Below are positions 11,101 to 19,898 of a DNA stretch of 64,000 nucleotides, piece after piece. Origin of the DNA: an uncultured Bacteroidales bacterium (GTDB lineage Bacteria > Bacteroidota > Bacteroidia > Bacteroidales > CAIWKO01); contig CAIWKO010000010.1 in NCBI GenBank assembly GCA_903913285.1, positions 62,001 to 126,000 of the forward strand, in the 5' to 3' direction. The notes under the pieces are model-generated. The model saw only the letters and a program-made list of their open reading frames with translations, was not told the origin of the DNA and did no database searches. A program made the position numbers and the translations under genes. Position 1 is the first letter of the stretch. Every line of letters begins with the position of its first letter.

Positions 11101-11593
11101 TTTTATTCTGAGTATTAATTTCATTTAGAAAATCAGTATTTTCTTTTAATCCCTTCCTTAGCTCTATTAATAAAAACCTATTCTCAATGCTCCATAAAGA
11201 CATTGAAATTTCACTATCAATTAAATTTAAAATTTCATCAGCTTTATCATAATTACCAGTAAAAAGAGCTATTTCATATTCTTTTTTATACTCAAGAAAT
11301 TTATTAATCTCATCTTTATATCTTCTAATACTTAATAGTATCCAATTAATTTCGTTTTCAAGTTTATTTTCGATAAAAAGTAAATTTGCTTGACCAATTT
11401 CTCTTATGTTTTTTGGCAAAGCTTCTCCATAAATCCATTTCTGATAGACATTATTTGATGACAAATCATCAGCTATTATACACTCTAAAAAGTATTCATA
11501 AGTATATTTTAAATTCGAAAAAGATAATCTGGGATTTTTATCTTTTTCAGACATATTTATTCGAAATTGTCTTGCAATAATTTTTTCAAACAT
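8180..11593 (-). CDS. dtcA: Detocs DtcA: large TPR-type sensor with degenerate histidine-kinase C-terminus
   Basis: A 1137-residue soluble protein with no membrane segment. Roughly residues 20-700 are alpha-helical repeats of TPR type, the presumed phage-sensing part. The C-terminal 400 residues look like a diverged GHKL kinase. They include a conserved-looking RIRHG segment with His787, an N-box-like FFQNILDYT near 1034 and a SGLYKAL lid-like segment near 1096; a clean DxGxG box is not visible. Known Detocs sensors phosphorylate the receivers of DtcB and DtcC. It is the first gene of the operon; starts at 11593 or 11554 are both possible. Very AT-rich codon use sets it apart from flanking housekeeping genes. 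Confidence 0.8.
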   Translation of the reverse strand: MFEKIIARQFRINMSEKDKNPRLSFSNLKYTYEYFLECIIADDLSSNNVYQKWIYGEALPKNIREIGQANLLFIENKLENEINWILLSIRRYKDEINKFLEYKKEYEIALFTGNYDKADEILNLIDSEISMSLWSIENRFLLIELRKGLKENTDFLNEINTQNKKTFIRYLAHFYSTKAEKELSVNRYEVNLVKFLLPLMEKDLQADLDYYFFKLNPFVKNEYSHLSEILAYENYNSIIDRYISLIKVIQFVILGLESKDKDLKEFISNRLYYLDRKVIDNQIKILRTVIDSKSEEMDIHSYDFDYIKILDDYTSGNYEKCQNEIEATLKINPLIVDLYPIYVKSLIQQGKLLNPEIKDSFQFQILNALFELFSKEKNPIDSGIILKKIAYNLSSITNLSYTIANIIKEEIDNDDSFEKMSIINTSFLNPKLSRIHKNPIDYLDSLKKEFSNSPTIKLFSLIENNDIASYEGFDIEENRLKYYQAINYQNIDNYTKASEIWEDLLANEVINFRIEKILINLFLCKAKLGEYDYCINVFVKYYFINKYLTLRLNVNFVKEEIKKAKYKNVFPTVELPIFFYLTNSEGYNIHTAYECYLLASNYEKASELFSSIKHCDKNLIFFLKNICNLEVFKHSPFITNTKNKFNERIKICQYLREVDPDNKSDYIDEENLLSQKLIIQKGLQEIDESKIYVNQDSIVLNELKDLKSTFNRYVSIAQLSSEKGITFINLGSERMYNMSLQEEKTMDFEFSKDPQYDIFKEIFYEIRDKFLNSKYGLKLNLSTRIRHGVLEGEIRSEFVLLHLITEKEKASKIYKPNKFWELLIKSFNNEGKFILFDKLISTFSSQIDNLIYDEILARYLLIKTEKENPDGWLDYEFNEVELQLIYSLNYKDILDYNDFIISIFKDLWIRTEENLLEIQLKIKNEFRDKFFDAIYEFEDVLLKSNIIIPDELSTNLTEIKTRIENKLAKIAGWFTITDSQISDFELDKIVEVCCESLHNHYTSKNLVLDKNICFKGLIKGQYFTHLVYLLRIFFQNILDYTNEEDANAFIKMINIGDNLEITIENNLRLDENIPLLKEKIKIVDDVKKSQLDKKSGLYKALNIVKTSFEDDKNELLLNVVDNKFCIVVKLNLDLILA

Positions 11594-12100
11594 AAAAAAT
11601 AAAATTTCATAATAATATCAAATATAAGATACTCCGTTTAAAATTGAGATTTTCAAATCAGTATTTATTATTCTTATAGCCTACAGTCAGAGTTTGGCCT
11701 ATTTCCAAACTCACCCCAAATATATACAATTGTTTGTAAGATGATAAATTTTCTTAAAAAAAATCAAAAAAAATTTATACTTCCATAAAATATTGCAATC
11801 TGCCCTGCGTTATTATACTAAATAAAACACACATCACATTCACTAAACGAACCAAAAACATGAAATAAATTTTACCCCGAAAAATTTAAGTTTTTAAACG
11901 AAAAACTTTTTTTCGAAAAGGAGTAAAAAATATTTTGTGTATCATGCCGGTTCGGGTTTCACATACAAGGTTTTTCATCCACGCACTGCCGAAACAAAGC
12001 GAAAGACAGCCCAACAGAAGCAATTTTACTGCCATCTTCATCATAACCACCTGTAATACTACTATTTCAGAAGGTTCTGTATTTTTTTTACGTCTGACTT
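11594..12100. other. AT-rich spacer upstream of dtcA with no convincing gene
   Basis: Mostly A/T-rich DNA, presumably holding the dtcA promoter. A minus-strand frame at 11886-12044 begins with a hydrophobic MAVKLLLLGCLSL stretch that resembles a signal peptide, but it runs only about 52 residues with nothing recognisable after it. It may be a gene relic. Confidence 0.4.
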
Positions 12101-12415
12101 CACCGATTGTAACAAGCATTACACCAATGTCAACTGACATTCGTCCGATGCTTGTTAGCATTACACCAATGTCTGCTGACATTCAACCAATGCTTGTTAG
12201 CATTCCACCAATGTCTGCTGACATTCACCCAATGCTTGTTAGCATTCCACCAATGTCTGCTGACATTCAACCGATGCTTGTTAGCATTCTACCAATGTCT
12301 GCTGACATTCACCCGATGCTTGTTAGCATTCCACCAATGTCTGCTGACATTCAACCGATGCTTGTTAACATTCATCCAATGCTTGTTAGCACTCCTGCAA
12401 TGTCAGTTGACATTA
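12101..12415. repeat. Array 1: fifteen 21-nt tandem hairpin units
   Basis: Fifteen contiguous 21-base units. Apart from the first, they alternate between two versions for most of the array. One version folds as AATGTC-TGCT-GACATT and the other as AATGCT-TGTT-AGCATT. Each is a 6-bp stem with a 4-base loop, separated from the next by 5 bases. The two stem sequences differ by paired changes (TC/GA versus CT/AG) that preserve base pairing. The array ends about 140 bases before the small gene at 12557. Units 13-15 break the strict alternation. Confidence 0.9.
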
Positions 12416-12556
12416 TGCCAGTCATTGACTATTTTACCGCTTTTTCTACTTTTCATACTACTTTGTTATTGATAATGAACTTTTTGCTATCTGGCACTTT
12501 CAATGAACGTTCTTTGCAAAAAAAAATAATTATTAACCAATTAAAAAAATTGTACA

Positions 12557-13174
12557 ATGAAAACTAAAAGAGTTATCATCAATTTCATGCGCCTGGCGAT
12601 AGCCGCGCTGATTGTGTTCGGTCGTTCGGTAGTTGCCAAAATGACCGGAAATGCTAATTTTATTAATCCAAATCCCAAGTTGGTCGACGTTACAGCGGCC
12701 ATCGACGATATGGAAGCCAAAGCTGCTTTGGCTAAAGATGGCAGCAAAACAGACAAATCGAATGCGAAAGTGGCCAAGAAAAAAGCAGTTGACATTTTGC
12801 GTCAACTGGCCTGGTGGGTTGAAGGCGTTGCTAATGGAGACGAGAACATACTCACTAGCAGTGGTTTTATGTTATCCAAAGATCCTGAGCCTTCGCAAAG
12901 AGATGATTTTTTTATCTTCGGTGGCACCAACCCCGGCGATTTGCTGATAGGCTGCATGGCTTATCCGAAAGCAGGGGCTTATATCTGGTATCATAGCCTT
13001 GACGATAAACCACCTGTGCACGAGAGCGACTGGATATTTGCCGGTGCATCCACTCAACGCAGGACGTATCTGAAGGGTTATACCTCCGGAACAAAGATAT
13101 GGTTCCGGGTAAGACCGCTAACCAAAGACGGTCTGGAACCTGAAAAAGTTCCAATCTTGTTCACCATAAAATGA
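12557..13174 (+). CDS. Small repeat-associated protein, copy 1 (paralogue of 49577-50188)
   Basis: A 205-residue protein of unknown function. The first 50 residues have a hydrophobic helix and the conserved VAKMTGNxxFxxPxP segment. A helical block follows to about residue 100, then a compact beta-rich domain ending with an STQxxxxxxxxxSGxKxWxR pattern that resembles a fibronectin type III-like fold. The product at 49577-50188 is clearly homologous over the full length (MTGN, DGS, STQ, SG-K-W-R shared in order). Both genes lie directly 3' of a 21-nt repeat array. A shared A/T-rich stretch (ATAATTATTAA, then a run of A) precedes both start codons. A bidirectional terminator follows at 13206. 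Confidence 0.8.
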   Translation: MKTKRVIINFMRLAIAALIVFGRSVVAKMTGNANFINPNPKLVDVTAAIDDMEAKAALAKDGSKTDKSNAKVAKKKAVDILRQLAWWVEGVANGDENILTSSGFMLSKDPEPSQRDDFFIFGGTNPGDLLIGCMAYPKAGAYIWYHSLDDKPPVHESDWIFAGASTQRRTYLKGYTSGTKIWFRVRPLTKDGLEPEKVPILFTIK

Positions 13175-13205
13175 ACATGAAAAAAAGAAGCAAAGGATGT
13201 TGAAA

Positions 13206-13235
13206 AACAGGAACGCACGAAAATGGGTTCCTGTT
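13206..13235. terminator. Bidirectional terminator, duplicated at 18.68 kb
   Basis: AACAGGAAC at 13206-13214 pairs with GTTCCTGTT at 13227-13235 and is followed by a T run, with an A run on the other side. It separates two convergent genes. The surrounding 38 bases recur at 18669-18706 with two differences. Confidence 0.75.
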
Positions 13236-13257
13236 TTTTTTTATCCTAAAATGAGCC

Positions 13258-16200
13258 TTAGCTGACAATTAATAATTCAAAATCAAAAGCTATTCCACCA
13301 ACATTAAGCATACAAGTCACAAGTCTGCTTTTAGGAAATGTGTAATATCCATTTGCATCGGCAATACCATTCATCGTTTGCAATGGGGTACTAAAACTCG
13401 GATCTGTAGCCATACACCCAACAATCTGAGCAGGTGAAGTGTAGAATGAATTTGGCTTTAACTTAAATGATAAGGTAGTAACTTGTCCGGCATTTAATGC
13501 AGGTAGTGTGGAATTAAACTGGATCTGCAAATTTTCGCTACCAGCTTTTATATCATAGAAATGAAGATCGGGCGAAGTAAAAAGATAAGGGCCTTTTCCG
13601 TCATTATTTGGATTTTTAAAAATTTGCCCGTGAATAATTCCACCGCCGAAATTACAAATAAACAATTCGAGTAAACTACCGAATATTCGTGTAGGCCGTG
13701 CAAACGGATAATCTGTAAAAGGATAGAATTGTGGATAAGCATCATTGATATCGGGTGAGTACCACAATCCGTTTTTCTGTGTGCTGATAAATGCAAAAGT
13801 TGTCGGATACAGTCCTGCATTCAGCTCCAATTTTATAGAAAAAACACCATCGCGGTCGAATATTTTTTGCCATCCGATCATTGGATCAATGATAATATTA
13901 TCTCCATTTTTGGTATAAGCCCTGCGATATAAACCTCCCTTTCCCATGGCATCGGGATTGGCATCTTCATCGTCCGAATCGGGATTATAAACACAAGCAA
14001 ATAGTGCATTTATATTTGCATTTCCCCATTGATCATTGCCGTCTGCAACGTCCATGGTTCTGTATCTCATTCCATCATCGCTAATATCGTTCCAGTTTCC
14101 GTTGGATAAAAGAAATAAGCCCGAATCTTTGTTAAAAATATTGTTGCCGTCAGAATCAGTGGATGCTGTTCCTCCAAAAGAACACAGCATGGATGTTATG
14201 CCGTTAGTTGTCGACAACATAGGAACGATATTGAAAGGGAATCCTTTATTGCTGCTATTTACTGTAATTACCTCCCAACCAGTACCTGGATTACCTGCTT
14301 CATCTGCAATAATGAGTGGAGTAGATGATGGGGTTAGGTTTGCGATCAAGGGAGTTGTATCAGCACAATGATATATTACCCCCAGTTTATTTTGATTTAA
14401 AATACTGACATACAAACCAGTTTTGGTCAAAATATTACTGTCATCAATAGCGATCCAAATAATGGGATGAGGTGCGGTTGCCATAACTTTCCAAGTGCTA
14501 CCCAAATTGTCGGAAAACAAAATAGCGCCTGATAAGCTGTCGACTGCACCTGGTTCAACAGTATTTACAAAAATATCATGGTTCTGCGATGCAGCGGCAT
14601 ACAGATAATTTGCCCTGTTGTTTGGTGCAAACTTCGGTTCCTGAACGATATTATAGACCGTATTGTACGATATGTCGGGATCGAATAGTTCAACAACACC
14701 CTGCTTCCACAAATCTCCACCAATTGTACTTTTCGCTAACAGAATATCACTCAATCCCGCCGTATTTATCACTGTTACCCCTCCTGCATTATAGCGCGGG
14801 CAATGATACCACCATGCCGATACCGGATTAAGACCGTTAGTTTTGTATATTTTGTCGGGAGTAACCGGCAAACCAATAGCATTCAAATTATTATATGGAT
14901 CTTTTTTATCATCATTATCGTAATTCGGAATGTAGAGTGCTTTCCAACTCTCTCCGTTGTCTTTTGACAAATGCGCAAAGCCGTCGTCAGTGAAAAGTAT
15001 CCAGTCGCTTCCTTCATGATTTATCACCGTCAATCCGTGTGGTTGAGGCCATCCCCAGTTGAATTTACCACCTCCATCGCCAAACCAGCCCGTTTTGATG
15101 TTTTCATTTTCTGAATAGGTTCCTGAAGGATCTGTTCCTTTTGTATGCAGCATGGTCGACCAACTGGAACCTCCGTCAGCAGATTTCCATACCATTTCGC
15201 CCATATGGTCTCCGTAAACACCATGCAGATAAATAACAGGTTTCTGGGCAGGCATTGGTGAACAAGCCATAAAAACAGAACCGTTATTGATAGTACCAAA
15301 TATTGTGTTTGGATTTTCGGCCCACAACAAGTCACCGAAATTACTTCCTGATTGTAACTTTGCTGAATAAAAATGTGTAGTCTCAATTTGGGTATTGATG
15401 GCTGTTTTTCTGACCAGACAAAAGAAGTTTATGGCAAGGTTTGTATCTTTTACTGCAGAAAATGAAATCAAAGTGCCGGAATCTATTCCGTTCCTTTTTG
15501 GGGGTAAACCATCCCATAAACCGTTAGCAAAGTGAAGTATTCCCGATTCGGTGCAGATATAAATATCGTCGCCATCGAAAAAACTTCCGATTATAGTTCC
15601 ATAGTCATGAGCATCGAACAAAGGATGCCAATCCACTCCATTATTATTAGAGATATACAAATGCTTTTCGTAGCTGTTTCCCTCTACAAATCCAATTATT
15701 ATTTGATCTCCTGAAATAGAAGGTACAGGATTTACCATTAATGAATCAATATGATGAGTCGTTGGTAAGGTTCTCGGACTGTTCCATCCCCAACTAACAC
15801 CATCAACTGAATACATCAGCACACCCTCATTAACCGTCGTAGGATCAAAAGAACCAAGTGCATAGCGTCCAACAGGAGTGCTGCTCACGAAATGCACTTT
15901 CCCTAGCAGTCGGCTGGCTTTTAGTTGACGGAAGTTTATCATATGCCAGAAATTTCCACCGTCGTCCGAACGGAACAATCCCGACATATCGCTTGCCAGA
16001 AACATTTCAGAAGGATCGGAGCCTAAATTACAAAAAGGATTTATGGAAGGCGAGAACAAGGCTCCGCCCCCGCCGATCCCAATAGGAATAATATGCAAAC
16101 TATCCTCCATGGTTGGCAAATTGCAATGAAAATGAAACCCTAAGGCCACAGTGCATGTTCCACTGTAGGCTGCTGATCCGGTTACGGTTATTGGTACGAT

Positions 16201-18378
16201 TGCTTCACAAACAATTTTATCGCCTTCATAAAGATCATTTCTATCCAGATCCTGCCCCTCCCCAATCCGGATCTTTGTTTCATAATCATCATTTACCTTA
16301 TACCAGTTATAAATTGCCGAAAGATAATTAGTGACCAATGCCTCAAATTTATATTCAGTCCCGTAATTTTTAATATCTTGAACGGCAGGGTAATCTATAC
16401 CCTCACCAACATTTACCTGAGGTGTAATAGTAACATCAGTAATTGCGATTACAGGAAAATCTAAAATAAAAGAATCGTGAATATTAAAATCACAGATGGC
16501 GATGTCAGGAGAGGCACATGGACAAAGATTAATAATTTTGCATGTCACCGTATCATCTGCTCTTTCAGGCGTATAACTAAATGTAATGCCTGTATTATTA
16601 CGTAAGTTTGGGTGGTGGTCGACCGTCCAAATATATAAAAAGCTTCCCGTAAGATTTTTTGAAAGACTTAAATTTAAAGGCTGACCCGGGTAAATAGGAT
16701 TAGCTGCAATAATATTCAAACCATTATCCCAATTTGCTGCTTCAGTATTTAAGGGACCCAACGATTTTGAATAACTTATCTGTCCGATGCAACTCAGCAG
16801 AGACGGTATATTGAATAAAACACTGCAAACAATACTTACACTACCCAGATCACTTATTTTTGGAGATATCGGATTGCAATTCATGGGGATAGTTGTTGCT
16901 GGTGTAGGATAAATATTCCAGGTAAAAGAAGGATTTGTTCCTAAATAAAACTCACCCAGATCGGGTATTAATTTGGCAGTGATCGTTGCATTTAAACCCT
17001 TATCGGCATCTGCCTTACAATACGCATTAATAGACGGTTTATAATAATCATCAAAACCGAATTCAACCCGCATGGCCAGTTGATAGGCTCCCAGATCCGG
17101 AGTCAAAACACCACCTACAAGGCGCGAATTATCAACGATATCATTATTGATCAGGTTGAAAATATCTGGATCAATCCCTGCAAGAGGGGTATTAGTTCCT
17201 CGAGTGTGGGCTGCAGAACTGCATCGAAGCATCAATCCGTTACTATTAATGATATCATCATCGTTAATGGAAAGAAACAGATTGGCATAATTCATTATAC
17301 CAGTTACTGGATTAATATTTGAATTTACACCATGATAATTATCCACAATGCAGGAAGATAAATTTATGGTCCCACTATTTTTATCAATATCTTTTGGTGA
17401 ACTGCCAAATAAAATTGAATTCATAATATTAAGTTCTCCGCTTAAAAGGCATACTGAACCACCGAGACTTTCTGCAGTATTAGAGTAAAATGTGCAATTA
17501 ATAATATTTGAGGCAATCGAAATTCCGCAATTTATATAAATTGCCCCTCCTTTTCCTAATGAATCAGAACCGTTTCTGGTAGTAGCACTATTTTTATAAA
17601 ATATAGAATTCAAAATATATACCAATGAACCGCTAATGATTGCTCCTCCATTACATTCATGAGCACTATTTCCAAAAAACTTACAACAATTAATTATTGC
17701 AGTCCCAATTGTATTACTGATGGCTCCCCCTCCCCATTTACATTTATTATTAATAAATTCACAATTTTTTATCTTTATAATTGCATTTGCATTTTGTGAT
17801 TCTATGTGTATTGCTCCTCCTGTAGCATTCAGAGCTTGATTATTAACAAATTTGCAATTCTCGATTGTTACAGTATTAGCTATGTGTAATGGATTAATAG
17901 AAACAGCACTACCTGAGGTACTTATGTCGTTAATATTTGATTCAAATACACAATTAATTAACTGGAAATCAGGACCTGGATAAGGGACTACTAAAGGATG
18001 TATGTTGTTTTTAAAAGTAAAACCATTAATTACTGAATTATTTGGCGCCAACGGTATTGATTCGGAGTTATAACGATATATTTGAAAACAGCCGCTATTT
18101 CTGGTAATATAACTTTTAAACTCATCAGGATTGCTATCTTCATTATCTAAAATACCTTTATATCCACCAATTAAATTAATGCTTGCACCAAGAAATATAT
18201 TGCCGGTAAGCTCGTATGTTCCCTGAGCTACTCTTATAGTATCCCACAGACGTGAATCATCACTTTTTGAAAATGAACCATTAAGTAACAAATTATTCAA
18301 AGATTTTAAAGCTGTTGCCCATGATTGGCCATCATTCGAATCATTACCTGTTGCTGCATTTACGAAATAAATTGCCAT
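13258..18378 (-). CDS. Giant beta-helix / BNR-propeller protein without signal peptide
   Basis: A 1706-residue protein. Residues 1-430 start with the YFVNAATGNDSNDGQSW motif typical of pectate-lyase-like parallel beta-helix proteins and continue with many short VxxCxFxxN-type rungs. About 440-780 looks like Ig/PKD-type domains. About 790-1600 contains repeated SxDxGxxW Asp-box motifs (for example SADGGSSW and FSDNLGSTW) of BNR/sortilin-like propellers. The last 100 residues form another beta domain. Such proteins are normally exported, yet this one starts MAIYFVNAA with no signal peptide and has no C-terminal sorting domain. It converges on the small gene at 12557. Substrate and role are unknown. 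Confidence 0.8.
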   Translation of the reverse strand: MAIYFVNAATGNDSNDGQSWATALKSLNNLLLNGSFSKSDDSRLWDTIRVAQGTYELTGNIFLGASINLIGGYKGILDNEDSNPDEFKSYITRNSGCFQIYRYNSESIPLAPNNSVINGFTFKNNIHPLVVPYPGPDFQLINCVFESNINDISTSGSAVSINPLHIANTVTIENCKFVNNQALNATGGAIHIESQNANAIIKIKNCEFINNKCKWGGGAISNTIGTAIINCCKFFGNSAHECNGGAIISGSLVYILNSIFYKNSATTRNGSDSLGKGGAIYINCGISIASNIINCTFYSNTAESLGGSVCLLSGELNIMNSILFGSSPKDIDKNSGTINLSSCIVDNYHGVNSNINPVTGIMNYANLFLSINDDDIINSNGLMLRCSSAAHTRGTNTPLAGIDPDIFNLINNDIVDNSRLVGGVLTPDLGAYQLAMRVEFGFDDYYKPSINAYCKADADKGLNATITAKLIPDLGEFYLGTNPSFTWNIYPTPATTIPMNCNPISPKISDLGSVSIVCSVLFNIPSLLSCIGQISYSKSLGPLNTEAANWDNGLNIIAANPIYPGQPLNLSLSKNLTGSFLYIWTVDHHPNLRNNTGITFSYTPERADDTVTCKIINLCPCASPDIAICDFNIHDSFILDFPVIAITDVTITPQVNVGEGIDYPAVQDIKNYGTEYKFEALVTNYLSAIYNWYKVNDDYETKIRIGEGQDLDRNDLYEGDKIVCEAIVPITVTGSAAYSGTCTVALGFHFHCNLPTMEDSLHIIPIGIGGGGALFSPSINPFCNLGSDPSEMFLASDMSGLFRSDDGGNFWHMINFRQLKASRLLGKVHFVSSTPVGRYALGSFDPTTVNEGVLMYSVDGVSWGWNSPRTLPTTHHIDSLMVNPVPSISGDQIIIGFVEGNSYEKHLYISNNNGVDWHPLFDAHDYGTIIGSFFDGDDIYICTESGILHFANGLWDGLPPKRNGIDSGTLISFSAVKDTNLAINFFCLVRKTAINTQIETTHFYSAKLQSGSNFGDLLWAENPNTIFGTINNGSVFMACSPMPAQKPVIYLHGVYGDHMGEMVWKSADGGSSWSTMLHTKGTDPSGTYSENENIKTGWFGDGGGKFNWGWPQPHGLTVINHEGSDWILFTDDGFAHLSKDNGESWKALYIPNYDNDDKKDPYNNLNAIGLPVTPDKIYKTNGLNPVSAWWYHCPRYNAGGVTVINTAGLSDILLAKSTIGGDLWKQGVVELFDPDISYNTVYNIVQEPKFAPNNRANYLYAAASQNHDIFVNTVEPGAVDSLSGAILFSDNLGSTWKVMATAPHPIIWIAIDDSNILTKTGLYVSILNQNKLGVIYHCADTTPLIANLTPSSTPLIIADEAGNPGTGWEVITVNSSNKGFPFNIVPMLSTTNGITSMLCSFGGTASTDSDGNNIFNKDSGLFLLSNGNWNDISDDGMRYRTMDVADGNDQWGNANINALFACVYNPDSDDEDANPDAMGKGGLYRRAYTKNGDNIIIDPMIGWQKIFDRDGVFSIKLELNAGLYPTTFAFISTQKNGLWYSPDINDAYPQFYPFTDYPFARPTRIFGSLLELFICNFGGGIIHGQIFKNPNNDGKGPYLFTSPDLHFYDIKAGSENLQIQFNSTLPALNAGQVTTLSFKLKPNSFYTSPAQIVGCMATDPSFSTPLQTMNGIADANGYYTFPKSRLVTCMLNVGGIAFDFELLIVS

Positions 18379-18736
18379 AATTTTGAATTTTAGTTTCGAT
18401 TAAACATTTATTAAAATACTTTTTTATTCGTTTTAAACCTTGTTTAAAGCATTCTTATATATACCTGCCGACTTAAATCGATACCCACTAACTCATTAAC
18501 ACCAACAAATTTATTTTTTATTTCATTCACTCCGACAAAACCATATATTTTTTTTGTTCATAATAAGAATATTCCCACAGCACTCCCTTTTCCCGAGCTG
18601 GAATTCGAGTTCAATGCATCTTTGGATTCTGAACCAGAATCTTTCCTTTTCATTTTTTTGAACAAAGAATGTTGAAAAACAGGAACGCGTGAAAATGGGT
18701 TCCTGTATTTTTTGTTTTGTAGTGCGTATTGAATGC
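18379..18736. other. Non-coding gap with a second copy of the 13.2-kb terminator
   Basis: 358 bases with no gene. AACAGGAAC at 18678-18686 pairs with GTTCCTGT at 18699-18706 and lies just past the stop of the 18737-19735 gene, so it should terminate that gene. The 38-base neighbourhood is a near copy of 13199-13236, which points to a duplicated cassette end rather than chance. Confidence 0.65.
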
Positions 18737-19735
18737 TTATGTCGGGTCGTCAAGTTTCTTTCCGTCCTGAACGATCTGATCCAAACGCTTAACTTCGATA
18801 TCTACATTGATTTGAACCCAGATGGGGAAATGGTCGGAAAGCTGGAAACTGAATTTTTGTGTATTGTAATTAGAATCCTTGAACAGATCATTAATGTGGC
18901 TATCATCAATATAAAAATCGAGAGTGCCTCCGCTGTTCGTAAAACGGTCTTTCAGGGTTGGCAAATGCAGTATCTGATCGTAGCGATAGTTCTTTCCCAG
19001 ATTGGAACCTCCAACTACCTGATCGCCGTCTTTCAGCGCACGGAGCGAATCGGGTATTTGCAGACCTGTGCTGGTTAATGCATTAAAAAGTTCATCATCA
19101 ATGGCAGGTATGTTAAAATCTCCCATCACGATGAGGTCGTGATCTTCAACATTTTTATTGTTGAACCTATCGCCTATCCAGTCGGCCAGCATTTTCAGTT
19201 CGGCCTTGCGTCCGTCCGTCCCATCACCCCATCGGGCATGTGAAGCTATAACAATAAAATCGAAATTGCCCGAACGGAATGAACACATATAAGGAGCACG
19301 CCAAAACGACAAGGAGGAAAGATATTCGGTTTCCTTTTTCTCGCGGGGGGCATCCACTTCAGCTGCCAACCCGTTGAAAGTTACGGCACGGCGATCGAAA
19401 AGAAAAGCTGTTCGTTCGTGGTTTCCGCCTCCATCATCGATCCAGTCGGAATATACCACATCCCAGCTGGGACCCAAAATGGGCAATACGCGACCCAGAT
19501 CTGTGAGATCGTCTCGCAATTCAACCATAGAAACCAAATCGAACTGACCTAATATCTCGGTAATATAATGGATTGCAGCTTCAGTGCGATGCACCTTACC
19601 GAATTCGCGAATGTTCCATATTGCCACATTAATGGTTTCGTCGAGCTTTGAAGGCGGGATCTTCGCGGTTTCGATCCGTTTTTTAAGTTCTATAAGCCCC
19701 TGAGCTATTTCAGGAGAAACATTTCCATGATGCAT
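18737..19735 (-). CDS. Endonuclease/exonuclease/phosphatase (DNase I-like) family protein
   Basis: A 332-residue protein with the EEP fold signatures in order: WNIREFG near residue 39, the metal-binding Glu in VSMVELRDD near 72, GDFNIPAIDD near 205, and the C-terminal SDHFPIWV with its catalytic Asp-His pair near 303. It therefore probably cleaves phosphodiester or phosphomonoester bonds with Mg2+. The substrate (DNA, RNA, lipid or nucleotide) cannot be told by eye. There is no signal peptide, which is unusual for the secreted DNases of this family and suggests a cytoplasmic role. It stands alone, upstream of the giant protein gene, with its own terminator at 18678. Confidence 0.85.
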   Translation of the reverse strand: MHHGNVSPEIAQGLIELKKRIETAKIPPSKLDETINVAIWNIREFGKVHRTEAAIHYITEILGQFDLVSMVELRDDLTDLGRVLPILGPSWDVVYSDWIDDGGGNHERTAFLFDRRAVTFNGLAAEVDAPREKKETEYLSSLSFWRAPYMCSFRSGNFDFIVIASHARWGDGTDGRKAELKMLADWIGDRFNNKNVEDHDLIVMGDFNIPAIDDELFNALTSTGLQIPDSLRALKDGDQVVGGSNLGKNYRYDQILHLPTLKDRFTNSGGTLDFYIDDSHINDLFKDSNYNTQKFSFQLSDHFPIWVQINVDIEVKRLDQIVQDGKKLDDPT

Positions 19736-19898
19736 AATTTACTCCTATCTTTTTTAAATTGTATAGAAAATTATATGGTTTCCTAATGTCAAAAGTAATA
19801 AATTCGTAATCAATTACAAATGAATCGTACAATTTTTTTTTGTGCCACAAAAAATATCAGATCCAATTCAAATCTGCTACTACAAAATCATCAGAAAT

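Noticed and set aside
12101-12415. Arrays of short repeats as a CRISPR locus
   Set aside because: Units are contiguous 21-mers with no unique spacers, and no cas genes are present in the window; the same applies to the arrays at 34657 and 50251.
11935-12567. A 210-aa heptad-repeat protein read through array 1
   Set aside because: A 21-base repeat stays open in several frames on both strands by arithmetic alone, and the flanking parts of the frame have no protein-like character.
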